From IMG/VR virus record IMGVR_UViG_3300001851_000501, positions 1-22,953 of that record: a DNA stretch of 22,953 nucleotides; one strand, 5' to 3'. How positions within the stretch are numbered: position 1 is the first letter of the stretch; every line of letters starts with the position of its first letter. This DNA is from a virus. Position numbers and translations under genes: made by a program. Below are positions 12,848 through 20,910 of the stretch, piece after piece. Below the pieces are notes generated by a model. That model made no database searches. It saw only the letters and a program-made list of their open reading frames with translations, and was not told the origin of the DNA.

Positions 12848-13210
12848 TTAGGCGATGCGGTTCACGTAGCCGCTGATCGTGAGGACGTTGGTGGTGCCTG
12901 CGAAGGCGTAGACCGTGTTGGCCGCCGAGCCAGTGCCCGTGAGCACGAGGCCGGGAATCACCAACATTAGGCCCGATTCGCCCGGCACTGTGACTTCGAT
13001 GTCTTGGTCAGGCGAGGTGGTGCCACCATACTGGATGGTCAGCTTGACCGCCGTGGTGGACGTGTTCACCGCCCACAGCCAGACCTCATCAATCGTGGTG
13101 GACGACGTGCCCGTCGCGTGAATCGTGGTGCCCGTGCTGGACGTCGCAGCCACTTTGATGGGCTTGCCCTGCGTGCTGCCCGACAGGATCGTTTTTGTGA
13201 ATGTCGCCAT
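12848..13210 (-). CDS. Small virion/tail structural protein, 120 aa
   Basis: A 120-aa Thr/Ser/Gly-rich beta protein: MATFTKTILSGSTQGKPI, GTTIHATGTSS, DEVWLWAVNTSTTAVKLTI, ending in TNVLTISGYVNRIA. It looks like a small beta-sandwich, a type often found among phage tail or capsid decoration genes. AGGAG lies 9 nt before the ATG. It is part of the run of fibre-like genes at 11822-14502. Confidence 0.7.
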   Translation of the reverse strand: MATFTKTILSGSTQGKPIKVAATSSTGTTIHATGTSSTTIDEVWLWAVNTSTTAVKLTIQYGGTTSPDQDIEVTVPGESGLMLVIPGLVLTGTGSAANTVYAFAGTTNVLTISGYVNRIA

Positions 13211-13222
13211 GCTATCTATCTC

Positions 13223-13420
13223 CTACGAGAAAATTTCCGTCGGCAAAATGATCTGGTCGCTGTCGCCAGCGGTCGACGCCGTCGACCACGACAACGTGCC
13301 GCTGCCGTTGGTGGTTAACGCTTGCCCGGACGTGCCATCGGCCGTCGGCAACGTGTAGGTTGCCGAGCCGACCTGCACGACGGGCGCGGCATCACTCCAA
13401 ATAAAGACGCTGCTCGCCAT
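13223..13420 (-). CDS. Short tail-fibre segment protein, 65 aa
   Basis: A 65-aa protein containing SATYTLPTADGTSGQALTTN followed by GTLSWS. This YTLPTADGxxGQxLTTNGSGTLSW unit is a recognised tail-fibre shaft or head-proximal motif. On its own it is far shorter than a normal fibre and looks like one module split off as a separate gene. Its TAG lies 12 nt before the next start, and its ATG directly abuts the upstream TAA. It ends in EIFS, as the 233-aa fibre gene ends in QIFS. Confidence 0.7.
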   Translation of the reverse strand: MASSVFIWSDAAPVVQVGSATYTLPTADGTSGQALTTNGSGTLSWSTASTAGDSDQIILPTEIFS

Positions 13421-13792
13421 TTAGTTATCTCCATCCGACAGCATCACCACCGCAATCGTGCCGCCGCCAGTCACGGCGCTGCTGATGCGCGCGCGCAGAT
13501 AGCCATACGCACCGAGACTAAGATGCACGCCCTTCTGGGCGTCGCCCGTGACGTCGCTGCACGCGACGCTGACCAACTGCGACCAGGTGCCGCTATACGG
13601 CGGTTCATCGTCGCCGTAGTCGGCCTCTTCGATCAGCAACGTGCCGCCCGAGATCGTGCCCGAGCCGCGCACATAGAGACTGATCTCTTCCGCGCCGAGG
13701 CGATTAATCGCCTGCGACGTGCCGCTGGTGACGCCGGTGACGGTGCCGCCGCTGCTGCTGCCGAGTAACATCACGCGAGACGGTGCCTGCAT
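13421..13792 (-). CDS. Small virion/tail structural protein, 123 aa
   Basis: A 123-aa protein with Gly/Ser/Thr-rich strands: VMLLGSSSGGTVTGVTSGTS, ISLYVRGSGTISGGTLLIEE, GTWSQLVSVACSDV, GAYGYLRARISSAV. The pattern suggests a beta-sandwich with one exposed acidic loop (EEADYGDDEPPY). GAGG lies 4 nt upstream of the ATG. Probably a tail or fibre component by context; no family name is assigned. Confidence 0.7.
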   Translation of the reverse strand: MQAPSRVMLLGSSSGGTVTGVTSGTSQAINRLGAEEISLYVRGSGTISGGTLLIEEADYGDDEPPYSGTWSQLVSVACSDVTGDAQKGVHLSLGAYGYLRARISSAVTGGGTIAVVMLSDGDN

Positions 13793-13800
13793 ACGTCCTC

Positions 13801-14502
13801 TTAACTAAAAATCTGGTTCGCCAGAATGTTGGTGGAATCGTCGTAGGCAATCGTGACCGACGCGGGGTTCGGGGCAATCACGATGGACGTGACACCGTCG
13901 GCCACACCCACGACGCGCGAATACGTGCCGGCGGTGGACGACAGTGCCCCCGCCGTGCTGCTGACGTAATACGTGGCGCCTACGGTCAGCGGCCCCGTCA
14001 CACTCACCTGGCCGAGCAACCGAATCGCGCCTGACGCGCCGCTGCTGATGGCCGCGGGCGCCATGCCCACCTGCGGCGTGCTTGAGCTGTCCGCGGCGTC
14101 GGCGTCCGCTAGATACCAGCGGCCCGCCGTCGTGCCGCCGCTGCCCGTCGCCAGATACACCACGTCGCCGGCCGCGATGGCCTCGCCCGCCGTGCCCGTG
14201 ATGTCTAGGTTGACGGAGAACGGGGCGACGCTCGAGACGTTGTCCTGCGACCACACGGTCGCGCCCGCGGCCGTCTTGAGGACGAACTTGTAGGAGGCGC
14301 CCGCCAGATACACCACCGCCCGACCCGCGCTGTTGAGCACGACCGGATTCGCGTTCGCGATGGTGAGGTTGACGTCGCTGTAGGTCGTTGCCGGCGTTGA
14401 GGTGCCCGCGTCGTAGACGTAGAGCAGCCCGCCCGAGACGGGGTCGCCGTTGCTATCAAAGCCCGTGAACACGGGCGACGGCATGACGGTGCCGGTCGCC
14501 AT
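13801..14502 (-). CDS. Tail-fibre N-terminal-type protein, 233 aa
   Basis: A 233-aa protein. Its first 75 residues are a classic phage fibre or tailspike start: PSPVFTGFDSNGDPVSGGLL, YDAGTSTPATTYSD, NPVVLNSAGRAVVYL and SYKFVLK. The rest is a repetitive Ser/Thr/Ala/Gly beta region (AGDVVYLATGS, GQVSVTGPLTVGATYYVSS, GVADGVTSIVIAPNP) with no catalytic residues. It probably attaches the fibre to the virion and carries a short shaft, the tip being supplied by the following small genes. GAGG precedes the ATG. It is the first fibre gene, with the divergent plus-strand gene starting 95 nt away. Confidence 0.82.
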   Translation of the reverse strand: MATGTVMPSPVFTGFDSNGDPVSGGLLYVYDAGTSTPATTYSDVNLTIANANPVVLNSAGRAVVYLAGASYKFVLKTAAGATVWSQDNVSSVAPFSVNLDITGTAGEAIAAGDVVYLATGSGGTTAGRWYLADADAADSSSTPQVGMAPAAISSGASGAIRLLGQVSVTGPLTVGATYYVSSTAGALSSTAGTYSRVVGVADGVTSIVIAPNPASVTIAYDDSTNILANQIFS

Positions 14503-14572
14503 TAGCTGAACCTCATCGTCGGTGTCAAGTGCACCATATCATCGTATCTCAATAGGTTGATTAGGTTTTTCG

Positions 14573-14594
14573 CCCACGCGTGCGGTAGCGTGGG
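14573..14594 (+). promoter_or_regulatory. Hairpin over the ribosome site of the plus-strand gene
   Basis: CCCACGC (14573-14579) pairs with GCGTGGG (14588-14594) around an 8-nt loop, 3 nt before the ATG at 14598. The right arm contains the only G-rich ribosome-binding candidate, so the stem could hide it. A T-run precedes the stem rather than follows it, which argues against a rho-independent terminator on the plus strand. The rest of the 95-nt gap (14503-14597) shows no convincing promoter. Confidence 0.4.
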
Positions 14595-14597
14595 GGC

Positions 14598-15377
14598 ATG
14601 TGCACTGGCTACAGAAAACGGCAATGGGAAGACCCGCCGCGCACGCCCGAGAGCGAACGCCGCAACCGCGCGTGGGACCGCAAACGGAAGCGATGGAGCC
14701 GCCATCCGCCGGCTCGGTTTGTTGACGTGAGCGAGAATCTGAATCAAAAGCGTGCGGGGTTCGCGGACCCCGACTACGCGCTCGCGTTTCGCGCGCTGGA
14801 TGGTTCGTTTTCCATCGCGCAGTTCAAACGGCACGCCGTGTTCTATGGCGGCGCCGTGCCGGACCACGCGCGCCAGGCGCCGCATGAATTGAGCGACACG
14901 CCCCTGCCGACGCACCTGCCGGTGTTTCACCGCAACGGCGCCGACGGCTCCTATGTGCTGCCGGGTGCGCCGCTCAAGCCGCTCCTGGCCCGCTGGCGGC
15001 GCCGGCCACCGAAGCGCATGGTCGTCTTGGCTGGCCCGACCCTGCCGCGCCATGACGTATGGCCGTATCGCAATCCCCAGCGGTTTTACATCCTGGCTTA
15101 CACGGCGCCCGATGGAACGCTCGGCATCGCGCGGTTTGAGAATACGCACGGCTATTGGGGGCCGACGCCCGACTACCTGATTCACCGGCGACAGCGAGAG
15201 CTTATCCACCGGTACGGCCCTGAGGGGATGCCGAAGCGGTTTGTGATGAATAGCCGCTCCGGCGGAGGAACGAGCCGAATCCCAGTGCCGCCAGCACCGG
15301 AAACAGCGTGTTCGGATCCTGCAGTTGTTTCTCCAGCTCCGGCACGCCCCCCTTTGCAAGCGCGCGAAGGTAATTGA
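14598..15377 (+). CDS. Plus-strand moron-like gene, unknown function
   Basis: A 259-aa protein inserted against the direction of all the virion genes. The N-terminus (1-40) is very basic (RKRQW, RRNRAWDRKRKRWSRH). Two similar modules follow: ALAFRALDGSFSIAQFKRHA (61-80) and ILAYTAPDGTLGIARFENTH (165-184). Each is L/I-A-F/Y-x3-DG-x2-I-A-x-F plus an aromatic/Gly segment (VFYGGAVPD and GYWGPTPDY). The last 40 residues are Pro/Ala/Ser-rich and antisense to the 988-aa gene for 176 nt. No family or active site is recognised. The antisense frame on the minus strand is Arg/Ala-rich and looks like a shadow. Orientation and isolation fit a lysogenic-conversion (moron) gene. Confidence 0.6.
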   Translation: MCTGYRKRQWEDPPRTPESERRNRAWDRKRKRWSRHPPARFVDVSENLNQKRAGFADPDYALAFRALDGSFSIAQFKRHAVFYGGAVPDHARQAPHELSDTPLPTHLPVFHRNGADGSYVLPGAPLKPLLARWRRRPPKRMVVLAGPTLPRHDVWPYRNPQRFYILAYTAPDGTLGIARFENTHGYWGPTPDYLIHRRQRELIHRYGPEGMPKRFVMNSRSGGGTSRIPVPPAPETACSDPAVVSPAPARPPLQAREGN

Positions 15378-18168
15378 GGAGGTCGGGCGCCACTTGTTCA
15401 ATGTCCGGCCGCGACTTCAGCAGCACGTCCAGTTTGGCTTGCGCCCACTGTCGCACAGGACGCGAGCCTAGCTTGCGTTGCATGTCCAGCGGCAGTTGCG
15501 AAAACCACCGTATTAGTTCGGTGGTTTTCACGCGGGAGCCAACCTCACCCGGTGGGGTTTCGAAATAGCTTGTGGACGCCGACACCGCGTTTCGGCCGAT
15601 GTCATGTTTTTCCACGGCCTGCCCAATAACGTCTTCGACGGCCTGACGCACCTGGTCCCCGTAGGCCTTGTCCACCGGCGCATCAAACCGCAGCACATTG
15701 ATGCTCTTGCCAAAATCCTGAATGACGTGCTGACTGCTACCGAGACGTTGACTCAGTGCATCCACATCGGCGCTACTCAGCGTGACGTTCTTGGGCAACT
15801 GCACGTGCACCATGTCAAGGGGAACGTCTTCTTTCACCAACCGTTCTGGCACAAACGCCGTGAGGGCGGACGCTTGTTGCTGATTGGCGATGGCCTCCAT
15901 CGACGCAGTCACCCGCAACGCCGCTTCGTCGGTGGGGGCAATCGCGTTGTTGCGGATGGGCGCGTTCGCCACGTATCCGCTCATCCGGTTGCGTTCACGC
16001 ACGCCACCGGCCGGCCAATCCCCGCGGCCAACGGTCGTGTCGCCCACGTTGTCGCCATACACCGCCCGCAGCAATCGCGACGCGCCCGTGTCGTCCTGGC
16101 TCGCTTGCTGCAATTGCTTTTCGACGCGCTTGGCTTTGGTGTCTGACAGCCCTTGATAGACGCCCTCGCGGCCGGCCGCACCGGTTCGCATGGATTCGGT
16201 CGGCGACACCACCGGCACGCGCCAGGACGTCGGCTGTTGCGCCGGTGACCAGACGTCACCCTCATGCAGCATGTTCGTGACTGTGCGCGCCTGTTGCGTG
16301 GCTTCGTCGGCCATCTTGCTGGCATACGTCACATCGCGCGGCGTGGTGACGCGTTTCTTGCCGAGCACGTCGCGCGTCGTGCCTTGACGCATCAACGCCT
16401 GTGTTGCGTCCAACCACGCCTCATACGGCATCCGCGCGGGGTTGGTGGCAATCGGCATCACCTCGCCCGTGTCGGGCGTGTCTTTCGTGCGAATCGCCGC
16501 GCTGTGGAAGTCCAGATTGCTCAACACGCGATCCCCAGCCGCCGCGTCGCGGAGGTGACCAGGGAGCCGCAGGCGCGCGGTGGCCGAGCTGAACGACGGC
16601 GTCGGCGAGCCAGCAATCGCCTGCATTCCCATCCAGGTCTTCGCCATGAACTGGAACGGGTTCTCGCCGCGCTTGGCCGCTTCTTTCGCCATCGCTTCTG
16701 AAATCAGGCGATAGTATCCGGTGCCCGGTGTCACGTCTGACTGGGCACCGATGGCGCGCATCAGCCACATATCAATCGGAATCTTGTCGTGCAGGCCGAC
16801 CATCGATCCCGACATCGCTTCGACCTTGTCGTCAAACAACCGGCCCAGCAACACCGCGCGCTCAAGATTGTCCTGCACCGTGTTCGGCCGCGGGTGCTTG
16901 AAGGACAACGACCCACCCATGCGCGTCATCTCGCCGGTGTCGGCGTCCTTCACCAACGGTCCAAGAATGTCGTCGACCGATTCGCCGCGCGCCGACCGCA
17001 AGAACGCTTCAATCGCGTTGAGGGTATTGGCGTCCGTCTTTTGTCCTGGCGAGAACGCACCAAACAATCGTGAGAGCTTTGCCGCTGTCGTCGGGTCGCC
17101 GTCGGTCAGGTGATACACCCAGCGCGCATCATCCCAGTCTTCCAGGGCGGCGCGCTCCACGCCGGCGTCATACGCGGCGGCGACACGCTGTTCTGACCAC
17201 GGCGCTAATTTGACCCCACGCGCCTTCAGGTCGCTGGTGGTCGTCGCCGTCCCGCGGGCATCCTCGGTCAACACCTGTGACAGCGGACGCCGATCATCAA
17301 AGTTGATGCCGCGGTACACGGGCAGCGCAATCGTGTTGTAGGCGTCCTCGAGACGCTGCGCGTCTGCGGGCGACTTCGCGTACTCGCGAATGATCTTGCG
17401 GGCGCCCGCGTCAATCTCCGCGGTTTTCAGTTGAAATGTGGATTCCGGTTTCCCGGAGGCCAGGTGCGCGGCTTTCTGCGCCGCGGTGGCTTCACTGCGG
17501 AACGCATCAAGATCCGCACTGAGTTTGCGGAATTTCTTCGGGAACCATCCCGCCGCCGCCATCGACGCGCCACCCGTCAGCGCTTTCGCGGCTAACGCGC
17601 CCTTCGCCGCGGTCACCACATCCTCAGGGCCAGTCGGCAGGTAGTCAGCCACGGTGGCGGCGGTCTGCAACCACGGTGACGCCTCACGTGCGCGCGCTTC
17701 GTTTGCGAAGGTGGCGTGCTCTTCCACCGGTCGCAGTGGATCGACGACGCCGGCGCCCGGTGGCGTCGGCTGATTCATCAACGCGTCGGCAAAGGCACCT
17801 GCCGCTGCGGGCACGGTGGCCTGCGCTGCGGACACCATTCGCAGCGGCGTCGTATAGGGGACGCCGTCGGGCAGTCCAGTCGGCTGGCGGTCTAACGCCC
17901 CGATCAGGCCTCCCAACGTCTGCACGGCGGCGTTGCCCATGACCGCACCGACGTCACGACCCAACCGTCCCTGCACCAGCGACGCACGCAGCGCCGGCGA
18001 CACAACGGGCGTCTCTTCCCGCGCCCGCGTCGGCCCCGCCATCGGGTCAATGCCCTCAAGAATCTGACGCGACGACGGCACCGCTGGCGGCGGCTGCGCT
18101 TGCAGCCACTGCCGCGCGCGGGCTACGTCCTCGGCCGTCATCGGCTGCAGAGAGAACCGCTGACCCAT
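15202..18168 (-). CDS. Large virion protein, polyvalent/ejection-like, 988 aa
   Basis: The largest gene. ATG at 18168 shares one base with the preceding TAA. Residues 1-30 carry TAEDVARARQWLQAQPPP. Residues 80-205 hold Ala/Gly-rich amphipathic helices, and 213-280 a charged helix region. Residues about 366-520 (LFGAFSPGQKTDANTLNAIE, then LHDKIPIDMWLMRAIG and ENPFQFMAKTWMG) resemble the DUF7178-type helical module of large phage polyvalent proteins. The C-terminus has VPELEKQLQDPNTLFPVLAA. It is probably an internal virion protein delivered with the DNA. No protease or lytic transglycosylase motif is obvious. The last 58 codons overlap the opposite-strand gene. Confidence 0.75.
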   Translation of the reverse strand: MGQRFSLQPMTAEDVARARQWLQAQPPPAVPSSRQILEGIDPMAGPTRAREETPVVSPALRASLVQGRLGRDVGAVMGNAAVQTLGGLIGALDRQPTGLPDGVPYTTPLRMVSAAQATVPAAAGAFADALMNQPTPPGAGVVDPLRPVEEHATFANEARAREASPWLQTAATVADYLPTGPEDVVTAAKGALAAKALTGGASMAAAGWFPKKFRKLSADLDAFRSEATAAQKAAHLASGKPESTFQLKTAEIDAGARKIIREYAKSPADAQRLEDAYNTIALPVYRGINFDDRRPLSQVLTEDARGTATTTSDLKARGVKLAPWSEQRVAAAYDAGVERAALEDWDDARWVYHLTDGDPTTAAKLSRLFGAFSPGQKTDANTLNAIEAFLRSARGESVDDILGPLVKDADTGEMTRMGGSLSFKHPRPNTVQDNLERAVLLGRLFDDKVEAMSGSMVGLHDKIPIDMWLMRAIGAQSDVTPGTGYYRLISEAMAKEAAKRGENPFQFMAKTWMGMQAIAGSPTPSFSSATARLRLPGHLRDAAAGDRVLSNLDFHSAAIRTKDTPDTGEVMPIATNPARMPYEAWLDATQALMRQGTTRDVLGKKRVTTPRDVTYASKMADEATQQARTVTNMLHEGDVWSPAQQPTSWRVPVVSPTESMRTGAAGREGVYQGLSDTKAKRVEKQLQQASQDDTGASRLLRAVYGDNVGDTTVGRGDWPAGGVRERNRMSGYVANAPIRNNAIAPTDEAALRVTASMEAIANQQQASALTAFVPERLVKEDVPLDMVHVQLPKNVTLSSADVDALSQRLGSSQHVIQDFGKSINVLRFDAPVDKAYGDQVRQAVEDVIGQAVEKHDIGRNAVSASTSYFETPPGEVGSRVKTTELIRWFSQLPLDMQRKLGSRPVRQWAQAKLDVLLKSRPDIEQVAPDLLNYLRALAKGGVPELEKQLQDPNTLFPVLAALGFGSFLRRSGYSSQTASASPQGRTGG

Positions 18169-19550
18169 TACTGCACCCTCACCGGTTGACCGTGCACCAT
18201 GCCCCACGCCTGGCCGGCAAACGGCCCTTCATGGAACACCACTTTCTGGCCCTCTGGCAGCGTGCCTAGACCCGGCGGCATGGCCTGGCGAGAGGCCATC
18301 GGCGGTTGCGACGGAGACGGCTCATCGGGCGTCGTGTCTGTGCCCAAAGACGACCGCAGCGCTCGGGCTGCTACCTCAATCGTCTTCGCGGGCACACGCG
18401 ACACCTTGCCAGCCTCGTTATACAAACCTTTGGCAATGTAGGATTTTGCCGCCGGCCAACGGTCGATAAGCGCCGCCATAAATGTTGCCGGCTGTTTACT
18501 CGCGGCGGTCGCGGTCCATGCAAACCCCACCGGATCACGATTACCAGCCACCGCGGCACGTCGAGCCACGGCGTCAAGGGCATCAATCAAGCGCCCTTCC
18601 CTTGCATTCATGGGCGCCACCGACGGCGCGAGCACTTCCAGTTCTTCTTTCAATCCACGGGCTAAAGCTTTTTCCGCTTCAATGGCCGCTGTTGACGCCA
18701 CGCCATACTTCTCACCCATGCGGCGATACGTGCCGACCTTCAACGCTTGCGCCTGTGGCGGTGTCAACCCTGTGCGCGCCATCCATGGATGCTGCAGAAA
18801 CTCATTGCCGACGTCACCAATGTCGCGTAGCGCCCTATCGGGATTGACCTGCGCGACATATTCGCGCGCCGTGTCACCGAGCCGTTGCGTGACGCGATAC
18901 GGATTCACCGCACCTGACGCATTCGCGATCTCGTTGTTCACTTGCGTATTTACGGCATCGATCTTTGCGCGCAGTTGCCGCACGCCCCGCGGCGACACCG
19001 GCACGCCCTCATCCAGCAGCGTCGTGACCACTTCCGGCTCAACACCTTGTTTTATCGCGCGCATGGCGTCCACATACGGTGGCTTCACCGCGCTCTGCAT
19101 CAACCCACGCGCGACTGCGTTGAACGCTGGCGTGATGGCCCATCGACCCACACCCTCGCCCACAGCACCCATCACGCCTTCTTTTGCGATTTGCGTGGCG
19201 GCATCGGCTGCTGTCGCTGGTGCGTCGACACCGCGATAGCGGTTGAGCAACTGGCGCAGGCTTTCGCCACCAGCCGCTAAAGTGCTCGCGCCAATTACCG
19301 CTCCAGGTGCGGCTCCGATACCAAAGGCCGGAAGGCCGGATGCGCCGCCAAGCACGCCGCCCACGGTCGCGGCCGCGGCAGGAATGAGGTCTACCGCCGT
19401 GTCCACCCACGTGCGCTCGCGCGGCTGCTGAACCTCTCGAACGACCACTGCGCCAAGATCACGCCATTTTTTGACTTGATCTTCCGGAACCTCTCGCTCT
19501 TCGCCGCCTTGGTCGGCCGGCGCCCGCATGAGAAATCGACGAGTGCTCAT
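18168..19550 (-). CDS. Internal virion/ejection-like protein, 460 aa
   Basis: A 460-aa protein. Residues 51-95 are a Gly/Ala segment with glycine-zipper spacing (AAATVGGVLGGASG, then GIGAAPGAVIGAS), able to insert into or cross a membrane. Residues 100-400 are mainly helical, with long stretches such as VRQLRAKIDAVNTQVNNEIA and STAAIEAEKALARGLKEELE. The C-terminus is Pro-rich and then short strands (GQKVVFHEGPFAGQAWGMVH). Such proteins in a run next to the tail genes are typical of DNA-ejection components. It joins the 988-aa gene by TAATG. Confidence 0.68.
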   Translation of the reverse strand: MSTRRFLMRAPADQGGEEREVPEDQVKKWRDLGAVVVREVQQPRERTWVDTAVDLIPAAAATVGGVLGGASGLPAFGIGAAPGAVIGASTLAAGGESLRQLLNRYRGVDAPATAADAATQIAKEGVMGAVGEGVGRWAITPAFNAVARGLMQSAVKPPYVDAMRAIKQGVEPEVVTTLLDEGVPVSPRGVRQLRAKIDAVNTQVNNEIANASGAVNPYRVTQRLGDTAREYVAQVNPDRALRDIGDVGNEFLQHPWMARTGLTPPQAQALKVGTYRRMGEKYGVASTAAIEAEKALARGLKEELEVLAPSVAPMNAREGRLIDALDAVARRAAVAGNRDPVGFAWTATAASKQPATFMAALIDRWPAAKSYIAKGLYNEAGKVSRVPAKTIEVAARALRSSLGTDTTPDEPSPSQPPMASRQAMPPGLGTLPEGQKVVFHEGPFAGQAWGMVHGQPVRVQ

Positions 19551-19551
19551 G

Positions 19552-20910
19552 TTATTGATCCCAGAAGCTCTTGCCTTTGTTGGGTGGCGTGTCCAACGCC
19601 GACCCCGCGCGTTTCTGCAATGACTCTAAAGCTCTGTTGCGACCGTTTCTTCGATCATTTGCCAGCTTCTCCGTTTCTCCGTATTGCTTGGCATACGTGC
19701 GCCGATCTGCTTCAAATTCTCCCGCGCTGATGGCCGCGCCAGACACCGAGCGCAGCCGTGCTTCGGTGAATTGCTCAAACGCGCGCATATAGCGCTTGGC
19801 GTTTTCGCTCAATTGGTTGCGATTCAGTAAACCGATTAATCCTTCTTGCGGTAAAGACTGAATCTGATACAACTCGTCTTTTGTCAGAAACGGCTCAACT
19901 TGATTTATCACGTCCAGTGCGTCTGACATCTGACCAAACCATCCCGCCGACTTCTTCTCATCTTCCGTAGCCTTGACGCGTGTCATCTCTCTCGGCGTAT
20001 CGCCTGGCTGCACGCGATTGGTGTACACATCCTCACCAGACCGCGTGACCCATTGCCACGACGGCTGCGGGCCTTGCGGCGCCACCGGCAACGGCGATAC
20101 CTGCACTGATGCGCCTGTGTTTGCGTCGGTGTATCTGCCAGAACGCGGATCAAAATTCACGATTGTCGGTTTGCCGTTCACCAACAACGTCTCGCGCTGC
20201 TGATTAGGTGGAACTGGATTCCGGGCGGTGTATTTCTGCAGACCCAAAGTCTCCGCTTGGAGCTGCTCCTGCCACGACGGCAACCGTTCATACCGATCTG
20301 GCCGCGCCGCGATATCCGACGACATGGTGGACCCGATGACCCCGCCCAGCGCCTCATTGTCTGGATTCAACGCTCTGACGCCCGCGAGGGGCATATTGTC
20401 GCTGATGCCACGTGCCGGTAGACGTTCCGCCTCAGCCGCCTGAAACGCATACATGGGCGCCGCCGACGTGTTCTGAATATCCCGCGCATAGTTTTCGGGC
20501 GTCATCACGTCACCAGGACGCATGTTCTCAGCCAGCTTTATGGCCCGCGTGTCTCGGAACTGGTCGCGCCGCCATTGCTCGTCCGCCGCCGCACGCGCCG
20601 CAGCATTCCGCTCGGCGGCTTCCTGCGTCGCGATCTGGCGGTTCTTGAACGCGTTCTCAATGGCTTGCTGTTCCGCCGCCACCGCGCGCTGTTTCGTCAG
20701 CTCGCGCTGCTGCGCCAACTGTGCCAGCGTCTGCATCACCGCCTGGCCGGCGCTCTGCCACATCTGCGCGCGCGAGGCGCCCCGCTGCAACGCCCCCTGC
20801 GCCGCGACGTCGGCCCGACGATTGATCAAGTCGGCTAGCCGCGTGACAAACGCGCTGTTGTCATACGGCTCGGGCACAAACGGCCCCGAGAACGTCTGAT
20901 TCACGGGCAT
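19552..20910 (-). CDS. Virion-associated coiled-coil protein, 452 aa
   Basis: A 452-aa protein. Residues 20-125 form a long Gln/Ala/Arg-rich coiled coil (WQSAGQAVMQTLAQLAQQRE, AAEQQAIENAFKNRQIATQE). The middle part is mixed, with a small beta unit (ETLLVNGKPTIVNFDPRSGR). The C-terminus has ARLRSVSGAAISAGEFEADR followed by a charged helix, RALESLQKRAG. The SGAAISxxE...RRRY-type end recurs in phage internal proteins. No enzyme motif is seen. The ATG shares one base with the preceding stop (TAATG). Confidence 0.68.
   Translation of the reverse strand: MPVNQTFSGPFVPEPYDNSAFVTRLADLINRRADVAAQGALQRGASRAQMWQSAGQAVMQTLAQLAQQRELTKQRAVAAEQQAIENAFKNRQIATQEAAERNAAARAAADEQWRRDQFRDTRAIKLAENMRPGDVMTPENYARDIQNTSAAPMYAFQAAEAERLPARGISDNMPLAGVRALNPDNEALGGVIGSTMSSDIAARPDRYERLPSWQEQLQAETLGLQKYTARNPVPPNQQRETLLVNGKPTIVNFDPRSGRYTDANTGASVQVSPLPVAPQGPQPSWQWVTRSGEDVYTNRVQPGDTPREMTRVKATEDEKKSAGWFGQMSDALDVINQVEPFLTKDELYQIQSLPQEGLIGLLNRNQLSENAKRYMRAFEQFTEARLRSVSGAAISAGEFEADRRTYAKQYGETEKLANDRRNGRNRALESLQKRAGSALDTPPNKGKSFWDQ

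Noticed and set aside
13223-14502. EIFS and QIFS endings of the 65-aa and 233-aa fibre genes as a gene duplication
   Set aside because: Only about four to eight residues agree and the rest is unrelated, so chance or a minor shared end motif is enough.
14503-14597. Rho-independent terminator formed by the hairpin at 14573-14594
   Set aside because: No T-run follows the stem on either strand; the only T-run on the plus strand precedes it.
14502-15401. Long minus-strand ORF (299 aa) opposite the plus-strand gene
   Set aside because: It is Arg/Ala/Pro-rich with no domain-like pattern, overlaps the virion gene in a different frame, and has the look of the antisense shadow of a GC-rich gene. The plus frame has internal homology and normal composition.
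17301-17340. LPVYRGI in the 988-aa protein as an ADP-ribosyltransferase R-x-G motif
   Set aside because: No STS or ExE motif follows at suitable spacing, and the downstream region fits a helical polyvalent module instead.
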